From contig CM073500.1 in assembly GCA_037074585.1 (NCBI GenBank), positions 5,308,001 to 5,372,000 of the forward strand: a DNA stretch of 64,000 bases, given 5' to 3'. The notes below the pieces were generated by a model. That model saw nothing but the letters and a program-made list of their open reading frames with translations. It did no database searches and was not told the DNA's origin. Shown piece by piece: positions 45,629-59,335 of this stretch. A program made the translations under genes and the position numbers. How positions within the stretch are numbered: position 1 is the stretch's first letter; each line of letters opens with the position of its first letter. Origin of the DNA: Biancaea sappan. Its lineage: Eukaryota > Streptophyta > Magnoliopsida > Fabales > Fabaceae.

Positions 45629-46851
45629 TCACCGGTTCCTAAACTCACCATACATTTCATCTACTAGATTATCTCTCCACCGAGCCCAAGCATCAGTAGG
45701 CTCAATCATAGTGAGATGATCATCGTCCATGGATGAACTCCCTGTGTCTATGTTGTCCAGATCTTCATCAATATCATCCAAGAGACCCTCCCTTTTTAGG
45801 AGATTGTGCAGGAAGCAACAAGCAATTATGATGTAATTATGTGTTCTTACTGGGTAAAATGATGGACTTCTAAGTATCGCCCAATGCTTTTTGATTATCC
45901 CAAAAACCCTTTCAATTACATTGCACGCTACTGAGTGTTTCATGTTGAACCACTCATGAGTATTTGTTGGTTGACGATTACGGTTCCAATCATTAAGGTG
46001 GTACCTTTGTCCTCTGTAAGGTGCTAGAAACCCTTCACAATTTATATACCCTACATCTACTAAGTAATAACAACCTAAAATACAACATAGTACTTGTCAA
46101 TTAACTAAATAAATTGGGTCCATTCAGTCATTTGTAGGATTTGTGATCTACATACTATACTCACTTGGGGGCATCCTCAACCCATGTGACCTCGATATTG
46201 CATCACGTAACACACGTGCATCAGCTGCAGACCCCTCCCATCCAAGTAAAACAAAGATAAATTGCTCATCTTGAGAGCATACGCCTAGCACATTAGTGGT
46301 AACCTCACCTTTCCGATTATGGTACCTCGCCTTATCTTCCAGTGGAACTTTTATTGGTATGTGTGTTCCATCGAGGGCACCGATACAATTCTGTGAATAA
46401 TGCCACCACAAATAGTCAAGCACCCAACTATGTACAATATTGCTCTTGGAAACTCAAGAAAGATAGTTACCTTGAACCATTTCCATCGAGTATCTGTTGA
46501 ATCTGCAGGCACTGGATCAAGGTGCTTAAATAGCTCGTTATCTAAGTGCACCATTGCATTCAATACCCTATTAAATTGTCTACTTACACTCTCTCATGAT
46601 CTCTTAAATCCAACTTGGATGACCCTATTCTTTACATGGTGAGATAATATGTGTGTAAATAGAGTAACTTGCTCATCTACAAACATATGTCTAGTGGGCC
46701 TAAATCTGCCTATATTGTCAAGCATTAAACAAAGTCTATATAAAGTTTGCCTATTCATCCTCATTAAGTTATGGCAAACTATGTCACTACTATAATATAG
46801 ACTCCTAAAATGGGCCCTATGAGCATGAAAATCAACAGTGTAAGGTATTCT
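45629..46851 (-). pseudogene. PIF/Harbinger transposase (HARBI1-like DDE nuclease)
   Basis: Three exons are inferred: 46851-46471, 46390-46165 and 46074-45629, with GT-AG introns of 80 and 90 bp. The N-terminal exon has RIPYTVDFHAHRAHFRSL, SSDIVCHNLMRMNRQTLYRL and VSRQFNRVL. The second carries the first catalytic Asp in CIGALDGTHI and the next in GWEGSAADARVL. The third has YYLVDVGYINCEGFLAPYRG, HEWFNMKHS and the catalytic Glu in VIERVFGIIKKHW, then ACCFLHNLL, ending with TGA at 45629. A TGA in exon 1 replaces a codon in the RS-ESVSRQF motif, so this copy is probably dead although the catalytic residues survive. No initiator Met opens exon 1; MRMNRQTLY (46764) is the first. Confidence 0.85.
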
Positions 46852-46869
46852 ACTAATTCAATGCCTACA

Positions 46870-48900
46870 AAAAACAACTCCCACAGCAGAAACATAATAG
46901 TAACACATGATAAAGATCATGTTGAACCACCAAGTCATCATAGCAGTAATGATCCTTGTTCTTAAGTCGGTCATGCCTAAATATGATTGCCTGAAATGAT
47001 TAATTAAACTTAGCAACATGACATACTGAATTAGACAATGACATCATAAAATGGGCAAGGGTTATACATTAGCCATGAATTGAGGTAATGATTTGTTTAG
47101 TTTTATCCTAGATGTTTCTTTATGTTAGTTTTCAGGACTGACTTTATGTTAGTTTTCATCTCAACTATTCATTTTGATACTTATATATAGTTTTTTGACT
47201 AACTAGGTAAAGAATGGTGCATCCTGGCACACTAAATCTTGTCATTGCAATCCTTTTCAATCATAAAAGTTAAGTTTGCTCCATCATTTGCAAAATTAAA
47301 TCTTAATGAGCAATAAAAAATATTAAGTAATTTTGTTTTTTGTAAAGAGTATATATTGTAAAAAAATTATTTTAATGACAAAAATAAATTAAAAGCATTA
47401 AATATAAATTTTAAAATAAAATATATATGCCATAAATTATGACAGAAGCTCAAAGAAGGTCAAGATTAATTTTTGTTCAACGAGTAAGACTATTTCAAGA
47501 ATATGAAGAAAATGTGTACAAGTTATAACATATAAAGCAGATTTTTTGTTGGGCCAAATACAATGAAACAAGAAAAAAAGCACCAAACGAAAACACAAAG
47601 GGAGAACAGAGAGAAATGCAAGCAAACAAACACAAACTAACCAATACCTCCTTCATTGGCACAAGGCATATCATGCTTTAAGACCAAGGTTAACCAACAC
47701 CCTCTATAGAAGCAGCCTAATTTGTTGCCTCATTACCCAATCTTCGAATCCAGGTAAGAGAGAAGCTAGGAAAAGGAATTACTCAAAAATCTACACAATA
47801 ATTAGAGGAAGAAAAGGCCTTGACCAGCTCTTGTTTAGATTTTCTCCCCATAAATCTCTCTATAAACTATTGTACAACTGTAGTGTATATCTCAGTCCTC
47901 TAATTTAGGATTATTGTTCTCCCAATTTTTAGCTAATTTGTTTTCTAGTCTCTAACTCCATTGTATTTACTGCCATTCTTTAATTTCTGTTATTTCTAGC
48001 AAATTTATTTTGTTTAGATATCAAATTTACGTGCTTTCCATTTGAGAAAAGAGATCAAAACCAGTGGCAAAAAATATAGTTAAGTACTGGTGCTGATGTT
48101 CTGTTCTTTAGTTATTATTATTCTAAACTTGTTCCAAATCTGATATATTTTCGTAATACGAGCTAGCATTGAAAGAATTAATTCTGCTTTATACTGAGGA
48201 AGTTTTGGTGAAAAAGAAGATAAAGATAAAGATGAGGAGCATTGCAGCTAAGAAAACAATATAACACGTTGAGGAGATATGTATATACTAAGTAAAGAAA
48301 ACAAAAAAATTAAAGTGTGCGTAAGCTGCAACTTGACCTTCAGACAAATTCCCCTACTTACAGACCCAATATAGAGAAGAAACAAGAACATGATATATGC
48401 TATATACAGTCTATACATTGTAGCAATGTGAAGAAATGTGAGAAAGAAACAGCAAATTTCAAACAATCGAACATGGGCAACAACAAATTTAACCCACACA
48501 GCAAACATCATGCAGAAAGGGGAAAAAAAGAAATCTGCAGTCAATGGGTTAAAGGAAAAACTCACCTGACAGTAGCACAAAGACATCGGCTTCTTGAATG
48601 CGGATAACGGAGCCAACACACTGGATTAGAGGAACAAACACCAACAATGGTAGAAATGGCTTCCACTAGACGAGGTGAAGGGCAGAGTCGATGGTAGGGC
48701 TTTTTCAAGGGCAAAGAGCAATAAAATTATATGCAAACTTAGGGGCAGAAAATGAGTTTTCACAGCCTTTTCCATCCTCCCCTCGTCGAATACCATCATG
48801 AAGAGTGGAAAGCGCCATATAGTTAAAATCGAAAAACAGTGGTGCGATGGAAAGGAGCCTCTAGGCTGGAAATGGGTAACCAAACATAGGAGCGCGCACT
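46870..48900. other. Harbinger right flank, no recognised gene
   Basis: AT-rich sequence up to the right terminus. Open frames at 48248-48619 and 48626-48952 (minus) and 48317-48607 (plus) lie at the transposase's 5' side and could include a leader exon, but none shows a domain. Confidence 0.4.
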
Positions 48901-49599
48901 GTAGATCGGAGTTGAACTTTCCATTCCTGATGGAAACGCGAACCAAACACAACGTAAGATTTTAATAAAAGAGGATGGGATAAAAATCAATTTTAAAAAA
49001 GATATAGGAGATTTGGGTTTCAACTTAAAATGGAGAAACCGTGCATATCTAATAACAAATAAATAAATCAAAGAGAAGTGCCAATATTTTAATATTCTAC
49101 AATATTAAACAAATAACAAACCAATTAATTTGTTATAAGATAATTGGACGTGCGTATCTCTTTAATATTTGTTTAATATTAAATATTAAACAAATATTGA
49201 TTTGAATCAATTCATGCATGCTTGGACATCTAATATTTTAATATTTTTCAATATTAAACAAATAACAAATCAATTAAGAAAAGAGATAATTGCAAGAGGA
49301 TTCAAATTAAATTAGAAGATACGAGAATCAAGCCAAGCTATACACGGCTATCCCTCTCTAGACACTACAGTCACCAAAACAACTAAAACCCTAATCGCCT
49401 ACCTCTCCCCACCAAGCCTAGATGGCACACACTAGAACATAACTTCACGAGAACACAAACAAGGTGTTTTTCTCCACACGTGAATCTGAAATAGGTATAT
49501 TCATAAAGCTCCTTTAAAATCATACGAACAAGGTTTTAGTTTTGAAGTTATAAATTAAAATCAAACAGTAATATTAACGCCATCTTCTTAATTCAATAA

Positions 49600-52500
49600 T
49601 GTCACATCCCATCCAGGGCACATGACCGGCGCAAGAGTGAGAGCCTAACCTCACCTCAGAACCTAGCTCATTTTAACAATTTGTATGCTTAATATCCCAA
49701 CATAGACAAATAAAGAATTAATTTCATCTAAGGAGAGCTTCATTTTGCTCATTCATAAATAATTAAATATAAGTAACAATTTACATAAATAGACCTAATA
49801 CAATTGTCTCATTAATATACATAACTTCTCGATTTACATTAATAGAATTTTCCCACCCCTAGGTTACCTACAAGATCATGGAGCAACTCTAGAATAACAA
49901 AATAGAAGATACAAGAATATGAAGTAGGTCACTCCCCGAATTCAAGTGAGGTCTTGAGCTAGGAAAATATTCACAACTCTGTGCACAAAGATTCCCTTAA
50001 ACTGTCAACTTTGAAAAATGTTAATGAGAGGGTATGAGTAACCACTTGCCTAATGAGAGAATAACACTACACTATGACAAAAAAATAGTTACCACGCATC
50101 ATAATGCTAACATGTGCTAATTATTCATTAACCAACATATCTCACAGTATAAACAATTTACAATCAGTCATAATAACAAGAAGATCAGTCAATTATACAA
50201 TTTTTCATTCAATCAATTACATAATTCCAAATCAAATAGTCACACAATTTCCCATACCAACCGGGTCGTCCAGAGTACCATTGGATCGTTGCCTGAGGCC
50301 ACCGCCGCATCTACCCTTATCACTCCATATATAAATCTCCACCCTTATGACTCCTTGTAGAATCTCCTATGGGGCGCACCACCATACTTGTGTTCTTTCC
50401 AATCACATACACAAACACAATCAATTATCAAAATCTCTCATCATAAAACAATTATTCGTACATCTCGCCCATCAATGGACAAATAAATTCACCCATCAAA
50501 ATATTCCACATATCAATACAATTCTCATATCACTTACAAATCATAATATAATCTCAATAGGCAAAATTCATCACATAATAACAAACTTGACATAATTAGA
50601 AGAATCACAACTTTCTTACTTTAATCACAAGGTTAAGATACATAGGTGTGTGTATATGCTTATATATATATATATATTTGCCGAAGCCAAACCTTCCAAA
50701 CAAGTATGTATAAAGTGGGTATAGTATATGTTTTTGTACACACACCTCATGTCTAAATAGTGTATAAATATAAATATACACACATAAGCATTTCGTTTGA
50801 ATTTAAGACATAAAGCTTCATGTGTGTGTGTGTATATATATATATAAATATATGTATTTCATTTTTCGCACTTCCAAAAGAATAGTAGAATGCATACATA
50901 CATGCACACTTTCTAAATTCCCTTGTGACTCAATTTAATAGATGAAAACATATATAGGCATATACCTACATTTGGAACTTCACCCTTCACATCTCCATTC
51001 ATAAAAAAAATGAGACAATATAATTGTACATACATACTCTACAAGTCTCACAATTATTTATAGCTCATCATTCCATTTAAGCACACTAGTAACATGAATT
51101 CAAACATACCACTATATATTTTAATCACCATTTTCTTCAATTTGGATATACTACAAGTTTTCACTATGATGCAAAGAGTTGCAAAAATGCTTAGTCATAG
51201 AAAGTGTTAACCCACTCACCTTAATTCCGAGCTAAATTATACCCTTCAAACTGGGGAAGGATGTCAAAGATCTTATAGGAGGCCTAGAAAATAAGCCAAA
51301 AAGGAAACAACACCATTTTAGAATTTAAGTCACCAAGTATTCAACATTTGTTCTGTTTTTCTGCTAAATTTGGAACTAAATTTTACAAAATTAATGTTAT
51401 CAATCCATAGCTCTAAAATTCAAGATACTTGACATATACCTTTATTAATGTGTTAATATGCTAGGATAAAAATTTCAGCCCAAAAATCCTCCATTTATCC
51501 CATCAAATGGTCACTTACGTACCCATATATCAGAATTGCTGGATTCTACTGACTGTTCTGTTCTTTCATGTAACAGGCCACCTTAACCATTTTAAAATAC
51601 AATGAAATTTTGTAGATCATGTATTTCTCTAAATGCCTTAAAAATTTCAGGTCAAAAAGAGGCTTTTAGCTACCAAAACTGACCCAATTTCCAAAACTGC
51701 TCAAGCTTTACTCTACACTGAACCAGTGTTGTTCACATGCTTATTTGAACAAGTAAACCAATTTTTATGAACTTGAGACTTTCCACATCTCATTATCACA
51801 CTATAAAGAATCTCTCCACAAAGCTTCATAACTTTAGGAGTTGATTTGTTTATCTAAAAACACATAAAACCATAAACATGGTAGATTAGTCTTACTTTCA
51901 TACTCTCTAGTTTTCAGCTACTGTTTTAGGTGCATTAAGGATACCAAACCAGCCCAGATAATTTTGAAATAATTTAGGAATATTCCTGAACACTATATTC
52001 AGCTACATACCAAATTTCATGACCATTGGAGTTCATTTCATACCTCTAACAATTCAAACCGTTCTTAACACTAAATAACAAGCAGAAGAATTCTGCAGAA
52101 TTGTAGATTTTCATTCCTAACTCTGTTTTTAGCCTCCCTTCCCTTTCCTTTGGTTCCCAATGATTCCACCCTCAGTCCTCCACGTCCTTAAGTCCTAAAA
52201 TAACTTTTCTTTAACACCCATTCTCTTTTGAAACACAAACTCAAATTATCTCAAATTGTTTCTCGTGAGTTTCAACCATTATAGTTCAAAATTTTGATTT
52301 AATTTCCCTTGACAGCCACCACATCACCAATCAAGCAAAAAACCCAATTTCCCTATCCAAAGATGTTTCAATTCAGATAAGGAAGCAAGAAGGATGACTT
52401 AGAACTTAAAACATACCAATATTCATACTTATTTAAAGATTCATACCTAGGGTTCCAAACGCATAAGAAAAAAAAATGGAGGAGAAGAGGGAAATTTCTG

Positions 52501-53093
52501 CACTTTACCTCATAATGGAGACGCTTCTGGGAAGATGGTTGCTGCCAGTGATAGGGCTCATCGAAGAGGGAAGCCAACAGAGGGAGGAGGAATCAAAAGT
52601 AAAGAAGGCAAGAGACTTCGAGAGAGAAAGTAATCAGATTATTTGTGTCCGTGGAAATAGGTGATTGTGAGTGTGTACATGTATATATATTCATCAAGGG
52701 GCTTCTAATTTTGTGTGATAAGAAGATGATCCACGGGGCCTCACTCCCAAATGGTACATTGCTCACTTTCTTGTTAAATTATGCAAGACCACCTTCTTCA
52801 AATTAAGTTTTCATTTGAGTCCTTAAAATTTTGTAGAAACTCCAAATTTTACCCAAAATTCAAAATTATATTTTTACCATTTCTTGTCTCACATGTCCCA
52901 TTAATTTAATTCTTCTGCTTAAATCAAGAAATTTTGAAATAAGTCCTCAATAATCTATTATAAATTAATCATCATTATATATTTTTGAAATCTAAAATTT
53001 TAGTTTCTCAAAATTTTTCTTTTCTTCTTTTATTATTATTTTAAAAAAAAAATTAGAGGTCTACCACACTATTTTAAAATCCGGGATATTACA
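49600..53093 (-). mobile_element. LARD D 3' LTR
   Basis: 3,494 bp. Minus-strand start TGTAATATCCCGG at 53093, end GGGATGTGACA at 49600. Collinear with the right LTR at a few percent divergence by eye. It keeps ~43 bp near 52709-52751 that the right LTR lacks. Confidence 0.92.
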
Positions 53094-53106
53094 ATCTCCC
53101 CTCCTT
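53094..53106 (-). promoter_or_regulatory. LARD D polypurine tract
   Basis: The minus strand reads AAGGAGGGGAGAT immediately before the 3' LTR start. Confidence 0.8.
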
Positions 53107-55850
53107 AAAAAAATTTGGTCCCTGAATTTTAATAATCGATTGTATTCATTGGTCAATAGTCCGGGCAACATCTCCAAGCTCTCCCTTTTTTTTTGTAGTT
53201 CCTCCGATTTAATAACTTTTTTTCCAATGTTAAAACTAATCCTAACCTTTCCTTAACTAACTTGTAATTCTGAACACTATCCTTCATGTCTCTATAATTA
53301 CTTGCCTAAAATTGGTGATAAACTTAGCTCCAATCAAGGGAAAGGTCATAATTATAAGCCTAGAGCTTTTGATTCTCTCTCCCGTGTTATTTTACCTATC
53401 CTGCGACAGATTACTAAGTCTGACTATGCTCCAATCGTTATAAAATCATTACCCTGCAACCATCATTCTCTTACATAACCCAACAACACGAAAGAAATAC
53501 TCGTGCAACTAGGCCATGAAATTCTCATATTATCCCTGTACCTTTTTCTTTATTTCTCTTAAATGTTATGTTACCACTAGCTTAATTTACATTCATATTT
53601 TCCACTTCAGCCTTCATAATCTTAAATTTAATATCTCACCCAAACACCCAAAATAGAGCCATAGTTCTACAGAAAGGATCCAATTATTTCAAACACTAGA
53701 GTAAACCCAAGGACTCACATCATTAATCCAAATCAACAAATTTTTGAGAAATTTATATTCTTTTATTGACAAACTTAATACTTCTTACTATATAACCAAA
53801 TAGTCTGACATGATTCATTCCCAATTTCCATCAACCATTTCTACATTATGCTCAATGTATAATTACAAGTAATTCTTCAAGTTATCCATTTCAAGTTGAC
53901 ATACTCATTATCCATAACTTAAATTAATCCTTCCAATTCATTCTTATTTTAAATTGTCTTCAAAGGCTTATTGAGAAAATTCATCTAGATCCTCAGGTAT
54001 AAAATTCTCTTCCCACTAATATTCAACAATCTTGGATGCTAAATAAATGTAACCATCACTTGCATCTCCTTCTCATAATTCCTTGGGCAACCTTAAAGGG
54101 AATTCCAACTCCAGTTATCTTCTTTATAAAATTCTTGAATTATCACATTTCGAAAAGAAAAACTAGAACCCTTTCTAATAAATAGAGTTCTCATCTTCCC
54201 AAGCTACACCTTTGTTCTTAATGAGACAAAGTTTGGTTCACCCGATCTTAAATTCCTTATGATTCAACCTTCCTAAGCACTTTTCTTAAGCACTGTCAAG
54301 GAAGGATTTAAAAACATAACACTTCTACCAAACAGTCTGGTGGTACAACAAGATACTTCAAGACATATCTTTCTTGAGGGAAAAAAAAAGGAGATATAGT
54401 CCAATATTGTCACTTTTACAATGATAATCATGTTTTATATGAAGCTTTAAAAACTTAAACACATTTTTTTTACTTTGAAACCTTTAATGCCAAGTAACAA
54501 ACACCATCTATTGTCTTATCCTCCTGAATAGAAACTTGTGAAGCACTAGCATTCCCATAACAAATAGGCAACAATTTCTGCATTAAACCATTGCTGCAGC
54601 AGGGAACTTATCTATTTTCATTTTTAAGTAATCTAAGCACACATGACTAAACATCCTTTTTAATTTTATTAGCATGACTTAGATAGTATATTGGAACTAG
54701 TAGCTCAATATAATCAAAGTAACTTTCACATTTTTCCAGCTTCAAAAGTACCACTAGATTCACAAGAAATAAATTGGACAACTAACTAACATGACTGATT
54801 GAAGAGGCACTATTAGAGACTTAAAAAAATTAATGGCATGAGGCCACATAAAATTTGATCCTTATGACTTCATCATCTAAATAGGTTAAAGAAGGATCTT
54901 CCTTTATCTCATTAATAGTTCCAATGTAAATCTATGATTCCTTGGAAAACGAAAGCTCCCTCTTTTGAATATCTAATGAAGCTAGAAATCAAACCTGAAA
55001 TTAAGGATAGTGGTAGCTAATTATCATCTTTCTTTATACAACGCAAAATCAAAAGAAAGCTATCTCAAGAATAAGTGAGATTATAACTGTACTACCATGC
55101 TGAGAGAACAAGAGAAAGGATTCACTTTGAATCAAAGGAATTAAATCTCTTTAAACACCTTCTCTCTTTTGGTTCACAAAATTCACCCACATAACCAATA
55201 ATCAACTAAAAAAAAACAATGACGCATCTTAAATCAACATCAAAATTCCCAGTCATAACCCAGTAAACAAATTTAAAGGAGGGCATGCAACACAAAGCCA
55301 CTTCTTACATCTACAGAAAATTTTATGACAAATATTAATTCTTTGGGTCTCACCATTACTTAATATTTTTAGTTCTTATCCTCGAAACCCAACATCTTAC
55401 ATATCATCTTTCCCACTAATTCAAAGTCATATAATACTAACCATGATTTAAATTAATTCATCTATAGTTCCTCTTTCAAAAATTTTCCATTATTAAAGAT
55501 CAACTCCTCAAATCTCATCTCACTTCTTTTCAATCTTGGAACATCCCTAAGTATTTGATCATAAACGGGTGGCATCATATACCATCTTACACATTACTTT
55601 CAACTTAGGGTGTCTACTCAAGAGGCCCTCTGATGGAGATCTCAAGATTCTGCAATTACCTTTTACATCTAGTACTTCTAAGAACACTCTACAATCAACT
55701 GAAAGGAATATGACATGAAGGGATTAACAAAGACAAAAGATACAGGGCATTTAGTGGATCCTCGCTCTATAGTCATGCCGCAGTTCATGATGCTAGGGAA
55801 AGGCCCCACCAAGGTGACCTTGCTTCGTGACCCATAGGAGACCTAAAACC
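53107..55850 (-). mobile_element. LARD D interior, non-coding
   Basis: 2.7 kb of AT-rich sequence without a substantial open frame. The only conserved part is at its right end (about 55735-55850), the leader shared with LARD I: in element orientation AGGTCTCCTATGGG, GCAAGG, CCTTTCCC, ATGAACTGCGGCATGACT. Confidence 0.8.
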
Positions 55851-55853
55851 AAT

Positions 55854-55865
55854 ACTCTAATACCA
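55854..55865 (-). promoter_or_regulatory. LARD D primer-binding site
   Basis: The minus strand reads TGGTATTAGAGT, 10 of 12 bases of the Met-tRNA PBS TGGTATCAGAGC, three bases inside the 5' LTR. Confidence 0.8.
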
Positions 55866-55868
55866 TTT

Positions 55869-57093
55869 TGTCACATCCCATCTAGGGTACATGACTAGCG
55901 CGAGAGTGAGCCTAACCCCACCTCGGAACCTAGCTCATTTTAACAATTTGTATGCTTAATATCCCAACATAGACAAATAAAGAATTAATTTCATCTAAGG
56001 AGAGTTTCATTTTGCTCATTCATAAATAATTAAATATAAGTAACAATTTACATAAATATACCTAATACAATTGTCTCATTAATATACATAACTTCTTAAT
56101 TTATAATAACAGAATTTTCTCATCCACAGGTTACCTACAAGATCACGGAGCGACTCTAGAATAACAAAATAGAAGATACAAGAATATGAAGTAGGTCACT
56201 CCCGAATTCAAGTGAGGTCTTGAGCTAGGAAAATATTCACGACTCTGTGCATAAAGATTCCCTTAAACTGTCAACTCTGAAAAATATTAATGAGAGGGTA
56301 TGAGCAACCACTTGCCCAATGAGAGAATAACACTACACTATGACAAAAAAATAGTTACCATGCATTATAATGCTAACATGTGCTAATTATTCATTAACCA
56401 ACATATCTCACAGTCTAAACAATTTACAATCAGTCATAATAACAAGAAGATCAGTCAATTATACAATTTTTCATTCAATCAATTACATAATTCCAAATCA
56501 AACAGTCACACAATTTCCTGTACCAACCGGGTCGTCCAGGGTACCACTGGATCGTTGCCTGCAGCCACCGCCGCATCTACCCTTATCACTCCATATATAA
56601 ATCTCCACCCTTATGACTCCTTGTAGAATCTCCTATGGGGCGCACCACCATACTTGTGTTCTTTCCAATCACATACACAAACACAATCAATTATCAAAAT
56701 CTCTCATCATAAAACAATTATTCGTACATAGCACATCTCGCCCATCAATGGACAAATAAATTCACCCATCAAAATATTCCACATATCAATACAATTCTCA
56801 TATCACTCACAAGCCATAATATAATCTCAACAGGCAAAATTCATCACATAATAACGAACTTGACATAATTAGAAGAATCACAACTTTCTTACTTTAATCA
56901 CAAGGTTAAGATACATAGGTGTGTGTATATGCTTATATATATATATATATTTGCCGAAGCCAAACCTTCCAAACAGGTATGTATAAAGTGGGTATAGTAT
57001 ATGTGTATGTACATACACCTCATGTCTAAAAAGTATATATATATAAATATACACACACATGCATTTCGTTTGAATTTAAGACATAAAGCTTCA

Positions 57094-57125
<32 letters not shown>

Positions 57126-59335
57126 AACATATGTATTTCATTTTTCGCACTTCCAAAAGAATAGTAGAATGCATATATACATATACACTTTCTAAATTCC
57201 CTTGTGACTCAATTTAATAGATGAAAACATATATAGGCATATACACATATTTAGAACTTCACCCTTCACATCTCCATTCATAAAAAAAATGAGACAATAT
57301 AATTGTACATACATAACTCTACAAGTCTCACAATTATTTATAGCTCATCATTCCATTCAAGCACACTAGTAACATGAATTCAAACATACCACTATATATT
57401 TTAATCACCATTTTCTTCAATTTGGATATACTACATGTTTTTACTATGATGCAAAGAGTTGCAAAAATGCTTAGTCATAGGAAGTGTTAACCCACTCACC
57501 TTAATTCCGAGCTAAATTATACCCTTCAAACTGGGGAAGGATGTCAAAGATCTTATAGGAGGCCTAGAAAATAAGCCAAAAAGGAAACAACACCATTTTA
57601 GAATTTAAGTCACCAAGCATTCAACATTTGTTCTGTTTTTTTGCTAAATTCGGAACTAAATTTTACAAAATTTCTGGTATCAATCCATAGCTCTAAAATT
57701 CAAGATACTTGACATATGCCTTTATTAATGTGTTGATATGCTAGGATAAAAATTTCAGCCCAAAAATCCTCCATTTATCCCATCAAATGGTCACTTTCGT
57801 ACCCATATATCAGAATTGTTGGATTCTACTAATTGTTCTGTTCTTTCAAGCAACAGGTCACCTTAACCATTTTAAAATACAATGAAATTTTGTAGATCAT
57901 TATATTTATGTCTTCTCTAAATGCCATAAAAATTTCATGTTAAAAGAGGCTTTTAGCTACCAAAACTGACCCAATTTCCAAAACTGCTCAAGCTTTACTC
58001 TACACTAAACCGGTGTTGTTCACATGCTTATTTGAACAAGTAAACCAATTTTTGTGAACTTGAAACTTTCTACATCTCATTATCACATTATAAATAATCT
58101 CTCCACAAAGTTTCATAACTTTAGAAGTTGATTTGTTTATCTAAAAACACATAAAACCATAAACATGGTAGGTTAGTCTTATTTTCATACTCTCTACTTT
58201 TCAACTACTATTTTAGGTGCATTAGGGATACCAAACCAGCCTAGATAATTTTGAAATAATTTAGGCATATTCTTGGACACTATATTTAGCTACATACCAA
58301 ATTTCATGACCATTGGAATTCATTTCGTACCTCTAACAATTCAAACTATTCTTAACGGTAAATAACAAGCAGAAGAATTCTGCAGAATTGTAGATTTTCA
58401 TTCCCAACTCTGTTTTTAGCCTCCCTTCCCTTTCCTTTGGTTCCCAATGATTCCACCCTCAGTCCTCCACGTCCTTAAGTCCTAAAACAACTTTTCTTTA
58501 ACACCCATTCTCTTTTGAAACACAAACTCAGATCATTTCAAATTGTTTCTCGTATGTCTCAACCGTTATAGTTCAAAATTCTGATTTAATTTCCCTTGAC
58601 AGCCACCACATCACCAATCAAGCAAAAAACTCAATTTCCCCGATGTTTCAATTCAGATAAGGAAGCAAGAACTATGACTTAGAATTTAAAACATACTAAC
58701 ATTCATACTTATTTAAAGATTCCTACCTAGGGTTCCAAATGCATAAGAAAAAAAATGGAGGAGAAGAGGGAAATTTCTGTACTTTACCTCATAATGGAGA
58801 CGCTTTCGGGAAGATGGTTGCCACCGGTGACAAGACTCATTGAAGAGGGAAGCCAACAGAGGAGGAGGAATCAAAAGTGGAGAAGGCAAGAGACTTCGAG
58901 AGAAAAAGAAATCAGATTATTTGTGTCCGTGGAAATAGGTGATTTTGAGTGTGTACATGTATATATATTCATCAAGGGGCTTCTAAATGGCACATTGCTC
59001 ACTTTCTTCTTAAATTATGCAAGACCACCTTCTTCAAATTAAGTTTTCATTTGAGTCCTTAAAATTTTGTACAAACTCCAAATTTTACCCAAAATTCAAA
59101 ATTATATTTTTATCATTTCTTGTCTCACATTTCCCATTAATTTAATTCTCCTGCTTAATTTAAGAAATTTTGAAATAAGTCCTCAATAATTTATTATTAC
59201 AAATTAATCATCATTATATATTTTTGAAATCTAAAATTTTAGTTTCTCAAAATTTTCTTTTCTTCTTTTATTATTATTATTTTTTTAAAAAAATTTAGAG
59301 GTCCACCACACTATTTTTAAATATGGGATATTACA
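55869..59335 (-). mobile_element. LARD D 5' LTR
   Basis: 3,467 bp, the promoter-bearing copy in element orientation. Differs from the 3' LTR by scattered substitutions, variable TG/TA microsatellites (57094-57124 versus 50820-50845) and a ~43-bp gap near 58985. Confidence 0.92.

Larger units (their letters stand above)
40007..48954 (-). mobile_element. PIF/Harbinger DNA transposon carrying foreign gene pieces
   Basis: Bounded by GGGTCTGTTTGGTTC (left) and the complement of CGTTGTGTTTGGTTC (right), matching 12 of 15, with TAA duplications at 40004-40006 and 48955-48957. TAA/TTA target choice, a two-gene layout (DDE nuclease plus MYB/SANT-like protein) and the termini all fit PIF/Harbinger. 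At 8.9 kb it is long for the family. The two transposon genes lie on the minus strand at 44510-46851. The left half holds two unrelated gene fragments on the plus strand. LTR H sits on the left edge, and LTR I' resumes at 48958. Confidence 0.85.
49600..59335 (-). mobile_element. Complete LARD 'D' (non-autonomous LTR retrotransposon)
   Basis: Two direct LTRs (49600-53093 and 55869-59335) enclose a 2,775-bp interior, flanked by perfect AATAA duplications (49595-49599, 59336-59340). LTR I has the exact empty site at 28045-28049. A PBS at the right and a polypurine tract at the left set the orientation as minus. No gag-pol in any frame. Long LTRs (about 3.5 kb) with a short non-coding interior are the definition of a LARD, which must borrow proteins from another element. 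The last and best-preserved element in its nest. Confidence 0.92.
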
